DNA of 64,000 bases, taken from Nannocystis punicea. Lineage in GTDB: Bacteria; Myxococcota_A; Polyangia; Nannocystales; Nannocystaceae. Below, in pieces: positions 53,926-63,745 of the stretch (position 1 is the first letter of the stretch; every line of letters begins with the position of its first letter). The notes under the pieces are model-generated. The model searched no databases, was not told the DNA's origin, and worked only from the letters and a program-made list of their open reading frames with translations. Location of the stretch: contig NZ_CP114040.1 of NCBI RefSeq assembly GCF_026965555.1, positions 3,844,001-3,908,000 of the forward strand, given 5' to 3'. Both the position numbers and the translations under genes were made by a program.

Positions 53926-55145
53926 GCGGAGGTGTCCTGGCCGTCCGGGGCGAAGTAGAGGCGGTGGCCGGAGGCGCCGATGACCGCGCGGACGGGCGCT
54001 TCATTCCGGCCGAGCAGCAGACACTCGCGGTAGAGGTTGACCGTGGTGCAGACGTGGTCGGGGACCAGGAGGACTGCCGCGCCGAGGTCGGGGAGCGCGC
54101 CGTGCTCGCGCCGCAGCGGCAGGTGCTCCTCGGAGGGCGACAGCGGGACGAGGCCCGGCCAGGCCGGCAGCCGACAATTCGGGGCCGGACGGTCGGGGGC
54201 GATCGCCTTGCTGCCGGCGTCGAGGGTGACGCGATCGCTGCCGCGACTGATGACCCGGGCGAGCACGTAGGCGGCCTGGCGCAGGTCGAGCAGGTCGGCG
54301 GCAGGCTCGCTGCGGAGGTCGCTGAGGACGACGGTGCCAGGGGAGATCCGGTGGCGCCACGGACCCCCATTGAGCCGCGGGTGATCGAGGGCGGCCGAGA
54401 AGCTGTGGGTGCCCGAGGTGACGAGCTCGAGCGGATCGGTGCCGATGCAAGCAACCGCGGCGGCCAGGTCGCACAGCTGATCGTAGGCGACCGCGGCTTC
54501 GCGGGTCTGGCTCCAGGCGAGGTGACCTTCGTAGCCGTGCAAGCCGGCGACGCGAAGACGTGACAGCGACGCAAGGTCGGCGATCGCCTCGCGCCAGACG
54601 GACGGCGGGCTGCCGGTGCGGGCCATGCCGAGATCGACGTCGAGGTGGAGGTCGAGCGGGGCGGCGGCGGTGCGGGCCCACCCGTCCATCGCCAGGGCGT
54701 GCGCGGGGCTGTCGGCGAGGAGCTGGACGCGGGCGGCCGGGTGGGCGGCGAGCAGGCGGCGGGCGACGCGGAAGGCGGCCTCGTGCAGCGGGTAGGCGAG
54801 GAGGACGTCGAGGCTGTCCTCGCGGCCATCTTCGGCGGCTGTCTCGAGGAGCATCTGAAGCTCGTCGAGGGTGGCGCACTTGCAACGGGTGACCCCCGCG
54901 GCCCACAGGCGGCGGACCAGCGCGGCGGTCTTGAGGGTCTTGACGTGCGGACGCCAGCGGTCGGCGGCGCGACTGCCGAGGCCGTCACCACAACGACGCA
55001 ACACCGCGGCGATGTTGTGGTCGACGGCGGCGAGGTCGACGACGAGGGCCGGGGAGGCGAGGCTCGGCAGAAGCGGGCCGAGGTCAGCCAGGATGGCCGC
55101 TGCGCGAGCTGCGTCGGGACCGGGCACGGCGGGAGTGTGCAGCAC
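53922..55145 (-). CDS. D-threonine aldolase / D-serine dehydratase family PLP enzyme
   Basis: 407 residues, starting at a GTG. The fold-type III PLP lysine is K69 in WRPHVKTLKT. Other features are LHLDVDLGMARTG, VTSGTHSFSAAL, VTLDAGSKAIAPD, REHGALP and LVPDHVCTTVNLY, where His and Cys form the zinc/manganese site of DSD1-like enzymes. It should cleave D-threonine or related beta-hydroxy-D-amino acids, or dehydrate D-serine; which one is not decided by sequence. It overlaps the downstream YggU fusion gene by 4 nt, a common but functionally unexplained pairing. Confidence 0.85.
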   Translation of the reverse strand: MLHTPAVPGPDAARAAAILADLGPLLPSLASPALVVDLAAVDHNIAAVLRRCGDGLGSRAADRWRPHVKTLKTAALVRRLWAAGVTRCKCATLDELQMLLETAAEDGREDSLDVLLAYPLHEAAFRVARRLLAAHPAARVQLLADSPAHALAMDGWARTAAAPLDLHLDVDLGMARTGSPPSVWREAIADLASLSRLRVAGLHGYEGHLAWSQTREAAVAYDQLCDLAAAVACIGTDPLELVTSGTHSFSAALDHPRLNGGPWRHRISPGTVVLSDLRSEPAADLLDLRQAAYVLARVISRGSDRVTLDAGSKAIAPDRPAPNCRLPAWPGLVPLSPSEEHLPLRREHGALPDLGAAVLLVPDHVCTTVNLYRECLLLGRNEAPVRAVIGASGHRLYFAPDGQDTSA

Positions 55146-55228
55146 CGGTTCAGCCGAGACAAGGGAGCGCCGGCCACGGCCCGGCGGCCGCGTTGTACTG
55201 CGAGCCGAGGTGGGTTTACCCTCCGGTC

Positions 55229-57049
<1,821 letters not shown>

Positions 57050-57470
57050 CTCGTTCGGACAGGTGCTCCGGGGCATGGCCTCGGGGGCAGGTCCTCGAGG
57101 GCAGGTCCTCGAGGGCAGGTCCGAAAGGGCAGGTCAAAGACGGCGGCCGGCGCTTGAGCGCGGTCGCCGTCGTGTTTGGGCGCCAGGTGGGTGCCGGAGA
57201 GCTTGGGCGCGGCTCGCGGAGGCTGGCTTGTGGGACAGGTGAGGCGCGCTCTCGGGGGCGGCAGGGCGTGTGCGTTGGCGCGGCGCGGAGTCCGCGGCGG
57301 CTGGCCGGAGGGACAGGTCGGTGCGAGGCGGGCGAGGGCGTGATTCGAGATCTCGGCGCTCGCCGGCGCGCGGGTGGGCGGGTGACCTGGAGGGTGGGCG
57401 GCGCCGGGCGGCGGGCCGCCGGGACCGTGACCGGTTGCGCGGGTGCGTCCGGTCAGGCATCGCAAGGCGG
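57050..57470. repeat. 14-bp-phased array and related repeats in an intergenic region
   Basis: From 57056: CGGACAGGTGCTCC, GGGGCATGGCCTCG, GGGGCAGGTCCTCG, AGGGCAGGTCCTCG, AGGGCAGGTCCGAA and AGGGCAGGTCAAAG, an uninterrupted 14-nt period. Farther right, GGCTTGTGGGACAGGT (about 57225) and GGCTGGCCGGAGGGACAGGT (about 57297) are looser copies. No gene is supported in this 420-bp spacer. Confidence 0.85.
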
Positions 57471-59426
57471 GTGAAGAGGTGGGTCCGGAGCGCCGGGCGG
57501 CCGTCCCGGGTCGCTGCGCTGGCGATCGCCGCGCTCGTGAGCGGCTGCGAGCGGCCGGCGCTGATCGCCGACGACGGGTTCTGCGGCGGCGAGGCGCCCG
57601 AGGTGCTGGTGGGAGGGGGGCTGCGGCTCGCGGGCGATATCTTGTTGCCTTCAGGACATGTTGAAGAAGACATGTCTGAAGGGACATCGTACCGCAGCGC
57701 GGTGAAGTGCCGCGGGACGCTCGACCGCGCGTGGGACGTCGGCCGCAAGCTCGACCTGTCGTACTGCCTGGGCGAGTTCGCCGACGCGACGCTGGAGGCG
57801 CGCACGCGGGCGGCGCTGGTGCTGGCGACGGCGCAGTGGGAGCGGGCGTCGGGGGTGAACTTCATCCACCGCGCGGAGCTCGACGGGACGCCGGGCTGCG
57901 CGGCTCCGGAGCAGGTGGCGTTCACGGTCCGCCAGGGGGCGGCGGCGGAGTGCGGCGAAGGCGGGTGCCCGCTGGCGTCGGCGTCGTTCCCGGCGACGGA
58001 GCCGGAGGACGAGGGGGCGCGGCTGCTGGTGTGGCCGGACGCGCTGGTGAGCGAGATGTACTCGCCCGAGATGGTGGTGCTGCACGAGCTCGGTCACCTG
58101 CTGGGGTTCGTGCACGAGCACTCGCGGTTCGAGCAGTCGCGGGAGATCTGCGTCGACGCGGCCTCGACCGAGTTCCGCGGCCTGACGTACCCCGACCCGG
58201 CGTCGGTGATGGGCGACGCGCGCTGTCCGGGGATCTCGGCGGACAGCAAGCAGGGCCGGCTGTCGCGCGGCGATCGCCTGGGAGCGTCGATCCTGTACGC
58301 GCTGCCGCGCTCGCGCGTCGATGTCGACGGCGACGGCCGCGAGGACGTGGTGTGGTTCCAGCCCGGCGGCGAGACGTACGAGGTGTGGTACGGCGCGCCG
58401 GCGGGTCGATTCGTGCGGCGGGCGTTCAGCCTGTGCTCGCGCGACGGTCCGTGCCCGAGCCGGGCGCCGCGCTCGTGGCGACCGGTGGCGCTCGCCGGCG
58501 CCGACGGCCGGACCGAGGTGCTGATGTTCGGGCCGGAGGAGATCACGGACGAGCTGTGGCAGCCGCCGGCGGAGGGCCGCGGGGGGTTCGTGCGCAGCCG
58601 GATCGAGGCGCCGGGCAGCGCGGCGCCGATCGTCGGGGCGTTCGCGGCCGACGGCGGCGACGCGGTGTGGTGGTGGCGGCCCGGCGCGGAGGTCGACGCG
58701 CGGTGGGTCTGGCGCGCGGGCGACGGCGAGAACGAGCCGCTCGACGACCGCTTCGCGGCCGGCTACGGCTGGCCGCTGGTCGGGCTGTGGACGCCCGGCG
58801 GCGGGTCCGGGGTGCGCCGCAGCCAGGTGCTGTGGCTCGACGCGCAGCGCTTCACGGTCGACCTGTGGGCGTTCGGACATGACTCGGAGGACATGTTGCA
58901 GCGGTCAGGTCTTCCGGCCTGCGGGCTGCGCCGCGGCGACGAGCAGGTCGGACGCGTCGGCGACTTCGACGGCGACGGGGTCGACGAGGCGCTGTGGTGG
59001 GACCCGCGCGCGCAGGCGACGGTGCGCTGGCACCCCGACCGGCTGTGGGACGCGGACGGGAGCTGCGCGCCGTCCGGCTGGTCGCGCGGCGAGGGCGCGG
59101 GCGACCTGCTGGCGCGCGTCGAGGTCGGCGACTTCGACGGTGACGGAGCCGACGACGCGCTGTGGTGGACGGCGGGGCCCGACCGGGCGTGGTTGTGGCG
59201 GCTGGTCGGCCCGGCGAGCGAGCAGGTGCCGGCCCCGACGCCGCCGTCCGAGGCGACGGCCTGCGTCGGTGACTTCGACGGCGACGGCTGCGACGACGTG
59301 GTGTGGCACGCACCCCACGCGACGGCGCAGCTGTGGCGGGCGCTCTGCGCGGGAGAGATGCGCTTCGAGGCGATCGAGATCGCGGCGGGGCCGGTCGGCG
59401 GGTATCCGATCGGTTGCGGGGGGTGA
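57471..59426 (+). CDS. metzincin-type zinc metallopeptidase lipoprotein with FG-GAP repeats
   Basis: 651 residues from a GTG. The signal peptide ends LVSGC (Cys26), a lipobox. The zinc site is HELGHLLGFVHEHSR with H205, E206, H209 and H215, followed by SVMGDARC as the Met-turn, as in metzincins. The C-terminal half has FG-GAP repeats with Trp-rich D-x-D-G-D loops (DVDGDGREDVVWF, DFDGDGVDEALWW, DFDGDGADDALWW, DFDGDGCDDVVWH). It is expected on the outer surface, degrading protein or peptidoglycan-linked substrates. Two 14-bp-phased insertions are in frame (57646-57689 and 58872-58922), encoding HVEEDMSEGT and HDSEDMLQRS. Confidence 0.82.
   Translation: MKRWVRSAGRPSRVAALAIAALVSGCERPALIADDGFCGGEAPEVLVGGGLRLAGDILLPSGHVEEDMSEGTSYRSAVKCRGTLDRAWDVGRKLDLSYCLGEFADATLEARTRAALVLATAQWERASGVNFIHRAELDGTPGCAAPEQVAFTVRQGAAAECGEGGCPLASASFPATEPEDEGARLLVWPDALVSEMYSPEMVVLHELGHLLGFVHEHSRFEQSREICVDAASTEFRGLTYPDPASVMGDARCPGISADSKQGRLSRGDRLGASILYALPRSRVDVDGDGREDVVWFQPGGETYEVWYGAPAGRFVRRAFSLCSRDGPCPSRAPRSWRPVALAGADGRTEVLMFGPEEITDELWQPPAEGRGGFVRSRIEAPGSAAPIVGAFAADGGDAVWWWRPGAEVDARWVWRAGDGENEPLDDRFAAGYGWPLVGLWTPGGGSGVRRSQVLWLDAQRFTVDLWAFGHDSEDMLQRSGLPACGLRRGDEQVGRVGDFDGDGVDEALWWDPRAQATVRWHPDRLWDADGSCAPSGWSRGEGAGDLLARVEVGDFDGDGADDALWWTAGPDRAWLWRLVGPASEQVPAPTPPSEATACVGDFDGDGCDDVVWHAPHATAQLWRALCAGEMRFEAIEIAAGPVGGYPIGCGG
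57646..57689. repeat. in-frame 14-bp-phased insertion in the metallopeptidase gene, first
   Basis: TTCAGGACATGTTGA, AGAAGACATGTCTG and AAGGGACATCG run through the coding sequence between the lipobox and the catalytic domain. Confidence 0.75.
58872..58922. repeat. in-frame 14-bp-phased insertion in the metallopeptidase gene, second
   Basis: TTCGGACATGACTC, GGAGGACATGTTGC, AGCGGTCAGGTCTT and CCGGCCTGCGG interrupt the FG-GAP repeat region, encoding the polar segment GHDSEDMLQRSG. The protein sequence resembles that of the first insertion (GH..EDM). Confidence 0.75.
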
Positions 59427-59514
59427 AGGCGGGGATACGCGGCTGACCGAGTAAAACCGAGCGTGGCCGATGGCTCGCTCGCGTTCACTCGCGCGGGGGG
59501 CTAGGATCGTGGCG

Positions 59515-60222
59515 ATGTCGTTCGCCGCGCTCGTGGTCGGGGGCACGCTCGTCGTCGGACAGGCGGTCGGGCTCGGCGAGCCGTCCGGGTGCGCCGCGAC
59601 TGCGATGATCGCCGGCGCCAGGGCGAACGTGCCCGTCACCGCTGATTCGCAGCAGCGGCTGGCCCGGTTCGACGCGGCGAGCGCGTCGGCGCAGGCCGCC
59701 GAGCGGGCGACCGATCGGCACGAGCGGCGGAAGCGTTGCGCCGATGCGTTGCTGGCCTACGCCGACCTCGCGCCCGAGGTCTACGGACGAGAGCGCGGCG
59801 AGAGCGAGGCGAGCCGCGCGAGGCAGCTCGCGGCGGCAGCTTCGCTCGGGGTCGACGCGTACGTCTCGCCGCGCGCTCCGCTGCCCGCGCCGACGCCGGA
59901 GCAGCAGTGGGAGCGACGCCGTCGCCGCCTCGTGGGTCACACGGCGGCGTCCGGAGTGTTCACGGGCGTCGGTGTGGCGATGATGACCGTGCCGTGGATC
60001 GTCCTCGCCGCGTCCTGCCGCCCCGAGAGCTTCTGCGAAGGATACGGGGCGATCTGGCTGTCGGGGTTCGGCGCGCCGATCTTCGTCGCCAGCGTCATCC
60101 CGCTCGGGATCTGGGCGACGCGGCTGCACAGGCACCTGCGGGCGCGCCCTCCCGGCCTCGCCCTGTCCCGCGGCCGCGCGCGCCTCGAGCTCCACGGTTC
60201 AGGCCTCCGTCTCGATTTCTGA
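59515..60222 (+). CDS. exported/membrane protein, unknown function
   Basis: 235 residues from ATG 59515. TAGGAT (59502-59507) is 7 nt upstream and this start gives a good signal sequence (MSFAALVVGGTLVVGQAVG), which argues against the upstream ATG at 59470. The mature part has an Ala/Arg-rich helical region (about 30-110) and two membrane helices near the C-terminus (VFTGVGVAMMTVPWIVLAA; GFGAPIFVASVIPLGIWAT) with a Cys pair between them. The layout resembles the TPR-like protein at 32062-32922. Function is unknown. Confidence 0.65.
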   Translation: MSFAALVVGGTLVVGQAVGLGEPSGCAATAMIAGARANVPVTADSQQRLARFDAASASAQAAERATDRHERRKRCADALLAYADLAPEVYGRERGESEASRARQLAAAASLGVDAYVSPRAPLPAPTPEQQWERRRRRLVGHTAASGVFTGVGVAMMTVPWIVLAASCRPESFCEGYGAIWLSGFGAPIFVASVIPLGIWATRLHRHLRARPPGLALSRGRARLELHGSGLRLDF

Positions 60223-60487
60223 TCCCGCTGCATCGGCGGAGATCGGCGCCGGAGGCTCCTTTCGTGCATGCGGCAGGGGAGCGGTGTGACGGTGCGTGCT
60301 GAGATGTCCTCGGGGACATGTTTGGCCATGAGGGCGTCGAGTCGCTCGCCGATCGCGTCGTCAGGGCGGGACATCACGTGTGTCTCTCGAGACAGGTTCA
60401 TGTCGAGTCGTGCCAGGGCGAGATGGCGCGCATGTCCTTCGAGACATGTTGTTTCAAGACGTGCGATGAGGCGGGCGAGCGGGGGCG

Positions 60488-60515
60488 ACGGAGATGTCCT
60501 TAAGGACATCTCCGT
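60488..60515. promoter_or_regulatory. 28-bp perfect palindrome
   Basis: The left arm ACGGAGATGTCCTT (60488-60501) and right arm AAGGACATCTCCGT (60502-60515) are exact reverse complements with no spacer. It contains the GATGTCC/GGACATC core of the repeat family. It is about 115 nt upstream of the response-regulator start and could be a dimer-binding site, or a cruciform/attenuator. Confidence 0.6.
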
Positions 60516-60565
60516 GCGCGACGAGGGCGAGGGCGGGGTCGGCGGCCAGGGGCGCGAGCGGACGG

Positions 60566-60581
60566 CTTAACGCGCTCTTAA
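60566..60581 (+). promoter_or_regulatory. candidate OmpR-type operator: CTTAA-N6-CTTAA
   Basis: Direct repeats CTTAA at 60566-60570 and 60577-60581 are 11 bp apart, the spacing typical of OmpR/PhoB-family sites. TACACT at 60615-60620 is the likely -10, 10 nt before the response-regulator ATG. A related pair lies before the efflux adaptor gene. Confidence 0.5.
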
Positions 60582-60630
60582 TCCGGCGGCCGCGGCGGGC
60601 GCCGGAACCGCGAGTACACTGCTGGGGTTC

Positions 60631-61299
60631 ATGCGGATCTTGCTGATCGAGGACAACGAGCGGCTGGTGCGCGCGCTCGAGCAGGGCTTCTCGGAGGAGG
60701 GGATCGCGGTGGTGCACGCGCCCACGGCCGCGGCGGCGCTCGAGCAGTCGCGCGGGGCGAGCCTCGACGCGATCGTGCTCGACCTCGGGCTGCCGGACAT
60801 GGACGGGATGGTGCTCCTCGAGCGACTCCGCGGCGAGCGGCTGCACATCCCGGTGCTGGTGCTGACGGCCCGCGACGCGATCGAGTCGCGGGTCGCGGCG
60901 CTCGACGCCGGGGCCGACGACTACGTGATCAAACCGTTCGAGTTCGCGGAGCTGCTGGCGCGCCTGCGGGCGCTGACGCGGCGGGCCGGCGGGCCGCGCT
61001 GGGCGGCGGTGGCCGAGGGCGAGGTGACGCTCGACGACGAGTTCGGGGTGCGCCACGGCGAGGTCCGGGTGGTGCTCACGCCGCGAGAGCACGCGCTCCT
61101 GGCGTATCTGTTGCGCCGACGCTTCGAGGTGGTGCCGCGGATCGACATCCTCCGCGAGGTGTTCGGCTACTCGCACGACCCCGGGACCAATGCGATCGAT
61201 GTCCACCTGGCGCACCTGCGGCGCAAGCTGGCCGACCTGCCGATCGCGCTCGACACGGTGCGCGGGGCGGGGTTCCGCGCGCGGGTGACGGAGGCATGA
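60631..61299 (+). CDS. OmpR-family response regulator
   Basis: 222 residues. The receiver domain has acidic residues EDN at the start, phospho-acceptor Asp51 in IVLDLGLPDMDG, the Thr switch in VLTARD and the Lys of DDYVIKPFEFAELLARL. The C-terminal winged-helix DNA-binding domain is present (LTPREHALLAYLLRR, TNAIDVHLAHLRRKL, VRGAGFRA). It overlaps the sensor-kinase gene by 4 nt (ATGA) and is followed by an efflux adaptor, an arrangement like CusRS/CzcRS metal-responsive systems. Autoregulation is suggested by the CTTAA pairs. Confidence 0.93.
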   Translation: MRILLIEDNERLVRALEQGFSEEGIAVVHAPTAAAALEQSRGASLDAIVLDLGLPDMDGMVLLERLRGERLHIPVLVLTARDAIESRVAALDAGADDYVIKPFEFAELLARLRALTRRAGGPRWAAVAEGEVTLDDEFGVRHGEVRVVLTPREHALLAYLLRRRFEVVPRIDILREVFGYSHDPGTNAIDVHLAHLRRKLADLPIALDTVRGAGFRARVTEA

Positions 61300-62459
61300 C
61301 GACGCCGCGCCGGCGCTCGCTCGGCCGCTGGCTGGGCTTCTGGATCGGCGCGTCGACGGCGCTGAGCCTGCTGGTGTTCACGGCCACTGCGGCGCTGGTG
61401 CTGTACGTGGACGAGCTGCGCGACGCGGCCGACGACGCGGCGGAGGTCGACGACGACGGCGGCGCGGGCGAGGTCGACGACGACGGGCCGGAGTCGATCG
61501 AGTTCCCGACCGAGACGCTGCTGGCGCAGGTGCTGGTGGCGTTCGCGATCGCGGCGCCGATCGGGCTGGTGCTGTCGATCGCGGGGGCGCGGTGGCTGAC
61601 GCACCGGGCGACCGCGCGGATCGACGCGGTGATCGCCGCGGCGGCCCGCATGAGCGCGGAGGACCTGGGCGAGCGCCTGCCGGTGACGGGGACGGGGGAC
61701 GAGCTCGACGCGCTGGCGTCGGCGCTGAACGCCCTGTTCGCGCGCATCGACGGCGGGATCGCGGCGCAGCGGCAGTTCGCGGCCGATGCCTCGCACGAGC
61801 TGCGCTCGCCGTTGACGGTGTTGTCGAGCACGCTCGAGGTGGCCCGGCGGCGCCCGCGTTCGCCGGCCGAGTGGGAGGACCTGGCCGACCGCACGCTCGA
61901 CGAGGTGCGGCGGATGTCGGCCCTGGTGGAGGCGCTGCTGCAGCTGGCGCGCGCGAGCGGCGGGGTGAAGCGGACCCGCGTCGAGCTGATGGCGCGCCTC
62001 GACGGGCCGGTCCAGCGCTGGGCCGAGGCGGCGGCGCGGGCCGAGGTGAAGCTGGTGTTCACGGGACCCGACGAGCTGACGGCGCAGGTCGACCCGGACG
62101 CGCTCGAGATCGCCGTCGGCAACCTGGTGAGCAACGCGGTCGCGTACTCACCGCCGGGAGGGACCGTGACGTTGCAGGTGCATTGCGAGGACCAGGGGAT
62201 CGAGGTCACCGTCGACGATCAGGGACCGGGGATCCCCGCGGGCGAACGCGAGCGGATCTTCGCGCCGTTCGTGCGCGCGACGGCACCCTCGGCCGATCGC
62301 ACGCAGGGGCGCGCGGGGCTCGGCCTCGGGCTGGCCATCGCTCGCCGGCTCGTCGAGGGACACGCGGGGACGCTGTCCGTGGGCGAGGCGCCGGGCGGCG
62401 GGGCGAGGTTCACGATCCGGTTGACTCGCTCGACCGATCCGGGCTTTACCGTTTCTTAA
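61296..62459 (+). CDS. sensor histidine kinase (CusS/CzcS-like)
   Basis: 387 residues. Two transmembrane helices (about 14-37 and 70-95) flank a very short acidic periplasmic segment (about 40-68, EVDDDGGAGEVDDDG) that could bind metal cations. A HAMP region follows. The H-box is FAADASHELRSPLTVL, the N-box NLVSNAVAYSPPGG, G1 VDDQGPGIPAGE and G2 GLGLGLAIARRLVEGH, so the kinase is complete. The minimal sensor loop suggests cation sensing rather than a folded ligand domain. It is coupled to the response-regulator gene. Confidence 0.92.
   Translation: MTTPRRRSLGRWLGFWIGASTALSLLVFTATAALVLYVDELRDAADDAAEVDDDGGAGEVDDDGPESIEFPTETLLAQVLVAFAIAAPIGLVLSIAGARWLTHRATARIDAVIAAAARMSAEDLGERLPVTGTGDELDALASALNALFARIDGGIAAQRQFAADASHELRSPLTVLSSTLEVARRRPRSPAEWEDLADRTLDEVRRMSALVEALLQLARASGGVKRTRVELMARLDGPVQRWAEAAARAEVKLVFTGPDELTAQVDPDALEIAVGNLVSNAVAYSPPGGTVTLQVHCEDQGIEVTVDDQGPGIPAGERERIFAPFVRATAPSADRTQGRAGLGLGLAIARRLVEGHAGTLSVGEAPGGGARFTIRLTRSTDPGFTVS
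62444..62459 (+). promoter_or_regulatory. candidate operator CTTTA-N6-CTTAA before the efflux adaptor
   Basis: CTTTA (62444-62448) and CTTAA (62455-62459) are 11 bp apart, matching the pair upstream of the response regulator. The second half overlaps the kinase stop codon. It is 45 nt upstream of the adaptor start. Confidence 0.4.
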
Positions 62460-62504
62460 ACGGCGGAACAGGCGGCCGGCGATCCACAGTACTGAGAGCT
62501 CTGT

Positions 62505-63656
62505 ATGCGAGGGATCTGGCCCCGAACTGCGCGAGTGACTGCCGGCCTGCTGCTGGGGCTGTCGGCGGTGGCCGGCTGCGGCGGCGGTGAGGCCGCGGGG
62601 CGGGAGAAGGCGGCGCCGCCCGACTTGCCGGTGATCCGCGACGGGGTGGTCGAGCTGCCGGCGGGTTACGCGGACCGGGTGGGGATCTCGGTCGCGCCGG
62701 CGCATTACGAAGATGTAAGGCCCGTCGTCCACGTGACCGGCGTGCTCGAGTTCGACGCCCAACGCCTGGCCGCGGTGGGTTCGCGGATCGCCGGGCGCGT
62801 GGCCGACGTCGACGTCATCGAGGGCAGCAAGGTCGAGGCCGGCGAGGTGCTGGGGACGATGGTCAGCGCGGAGCTCGGCACGGCGCAGGCGGACATCGCG
62901 GCGGTGGAGGCCCGGGTGCTGGCGGCCAAACGCGACGTCGAGCGCAAGCGCAGCCTGCTGGCCGAGGGCATCACGTCGCAGCGCGAGCTCGACCTGGCCA
63001 TCTCGTCGGCGGCGATGTTCGAGGCCCAGCTGCGGGCGGCCCGGCAGCGGGTGGTGGCCCTCGCCAGCGCGCCCGCGAAGGGCAAGCTCGGGATCAACGC
63101 GCTGACCAGCCCGATCTCCGGCGACGTGGTCGGCGTGCACGTGTCGCGCGGGCAGGCGGTGGTGCCGAGCCACACTGCGTTCATGATCGCCGATCGCCGC
63201 AGCCTGTGGGTCCGCCTGTCGGTGTTCGAGGGCGAGCTGGTGCACGTGCAGGCCGGCGACCCGGTCGAGCTGACGCCGACCAACCACCCGGAGGAGGCGT
63301 TCGCCGGGGTGGTCGAGTTCGTCAGCGTGGGCCTCGATCCGATGACCCGCAGCGCCGAGGTGCGGGTGGTCGTCGACAACTCGTCGGGCAAGCTGCGCGC
63401 GGGTCAGGCGGTCCACGCCAACATCCGCCCGGCGTCGGCCCAGCGCCGCGCGGTGGTGGTCCCGCGCCAGGCGGTGATCCAGATCGACGGCGCGCCGATC
63501 GTGTTCGTGGCGATGAACGAGCGCACGTTCGAGATGCGCAAGGTGACGCTCGGGGTCGGCGACTTCGAGCGCGTCGAGGTCCGCGACGGGCTGCGGGAGG
63601 ACGAGCAGGTGGCCGTGTCCGGGGTGTTCGCGCTCAAGGGTGAGCTGTACCGCTGA
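62505..63656 (+). CDS. RND/heavy-metal efflux periplasmic adaptor (CusB/CzcB-like) lipoprotein
   Basis: 383 residues. The signal peptide ends in the lipobox VAGC (Cys25). Membrane-fusion-protein features follow: a barrel-sandwich start (VTGVLEFDAQRLAAVGSRIAGRVADVDVIEG), a helical hairpin (AAVEARVLAAKRDVERKRSLLAEGITSQRELDLA, given here in two halves: AAVEARVLAAKRDVERKR and SLLAEGITSQRELDLA), the return strand ALTSPISGDVVGVHVSRGQAV and a beta-barrel (GDPVELTPTNHPEEAFAGVV). It links an inner-membrane RND pump to an outer-membrane channel. No pump gene follows: the next feature is a repeat array and a gene on the opposite strand. Either the pump is elsewhere or this unit has been split. Confidence 0.88.
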   Translation: MRGIWPRTARVTAGLLLGLSAVAGCGGGEAAGREKAAPPDLPVIRDGVVELPAGYADRVGISVAPAHYEDVRPVVHVTGVLEFDAQRLAAVGSRIAGRVADVDVIEGSKVEAGEVLGTMVSAELGTAQADIAAVEARVLAAKRDVERKRSLLAEGITSQRELDLAISSAAMFEAQLRAARQRVVALASAPAKGKLGINALTSPISGDVVGVHVSRGQAVVPSHTAFMIADRRSLWVRLSVFEGELVHVQAGDPVELTPTNHPEEAFAGVVEFVSVGLDPMTRSAEVRVVVDNSSGKLRAGQAVHANIRPASAQRRAVVVPRQAVIQIDGAPIVFVAMNERTFEMRKVTLGVGDFERVEVRDGLREDEQVAVSGVFALKGELYR

Positions 63657-63667
63657 GGCGAACGTCA

Positions 63668-63745
63668 GGATATGTCCTCGGAGACATGCCCTTCGAGACA
63701 TGCCGATGAGGGCATGTCGCAAGGGACATGCTCTAACCGACAGGG
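63668..63745. repeat. 14-bp-phased array in a convergent spacer
   Basis: GGATATGTCCTCGG, AGACATGCCCTTCG, AGACATGCCGATGA, GGGCATGTCGCAAG and GGACATGCTCTAAC continue into GACAGGG. The TAG stop codon of the convergent gene (63733-63735) lies inside the last units. Confidence 0.88.

Larger units (their letters stand above)
60223..60630. other. regulatory intergenic region rich in ACATGTC motifs
   Basis: About 408 bp without a gene. Motif clusters occur at 60301-60330 (GAGATGTCCTCGGGG, ACATGTTTGG), 60370-60405 (GGGACATCAC, GAGACAGGTTCATGTC) and 60430-60465 (GCATGTCCTTCGAG, ACATGTTGTTTCAAG). A 28-bp perfect palindrome lies at 60488-60515. Direct CTTAA repeats lie at 60566 and 60577. All are upstream of the response-regulator gene. 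Confidence 0.6.

Noticed and set aside
60301..60570. Short coding frames in the region before the response regulator
   Set aside because: They are spread over ACATGTC motif clusters and a perfect palindrome, so a regulatory region is the better reading.
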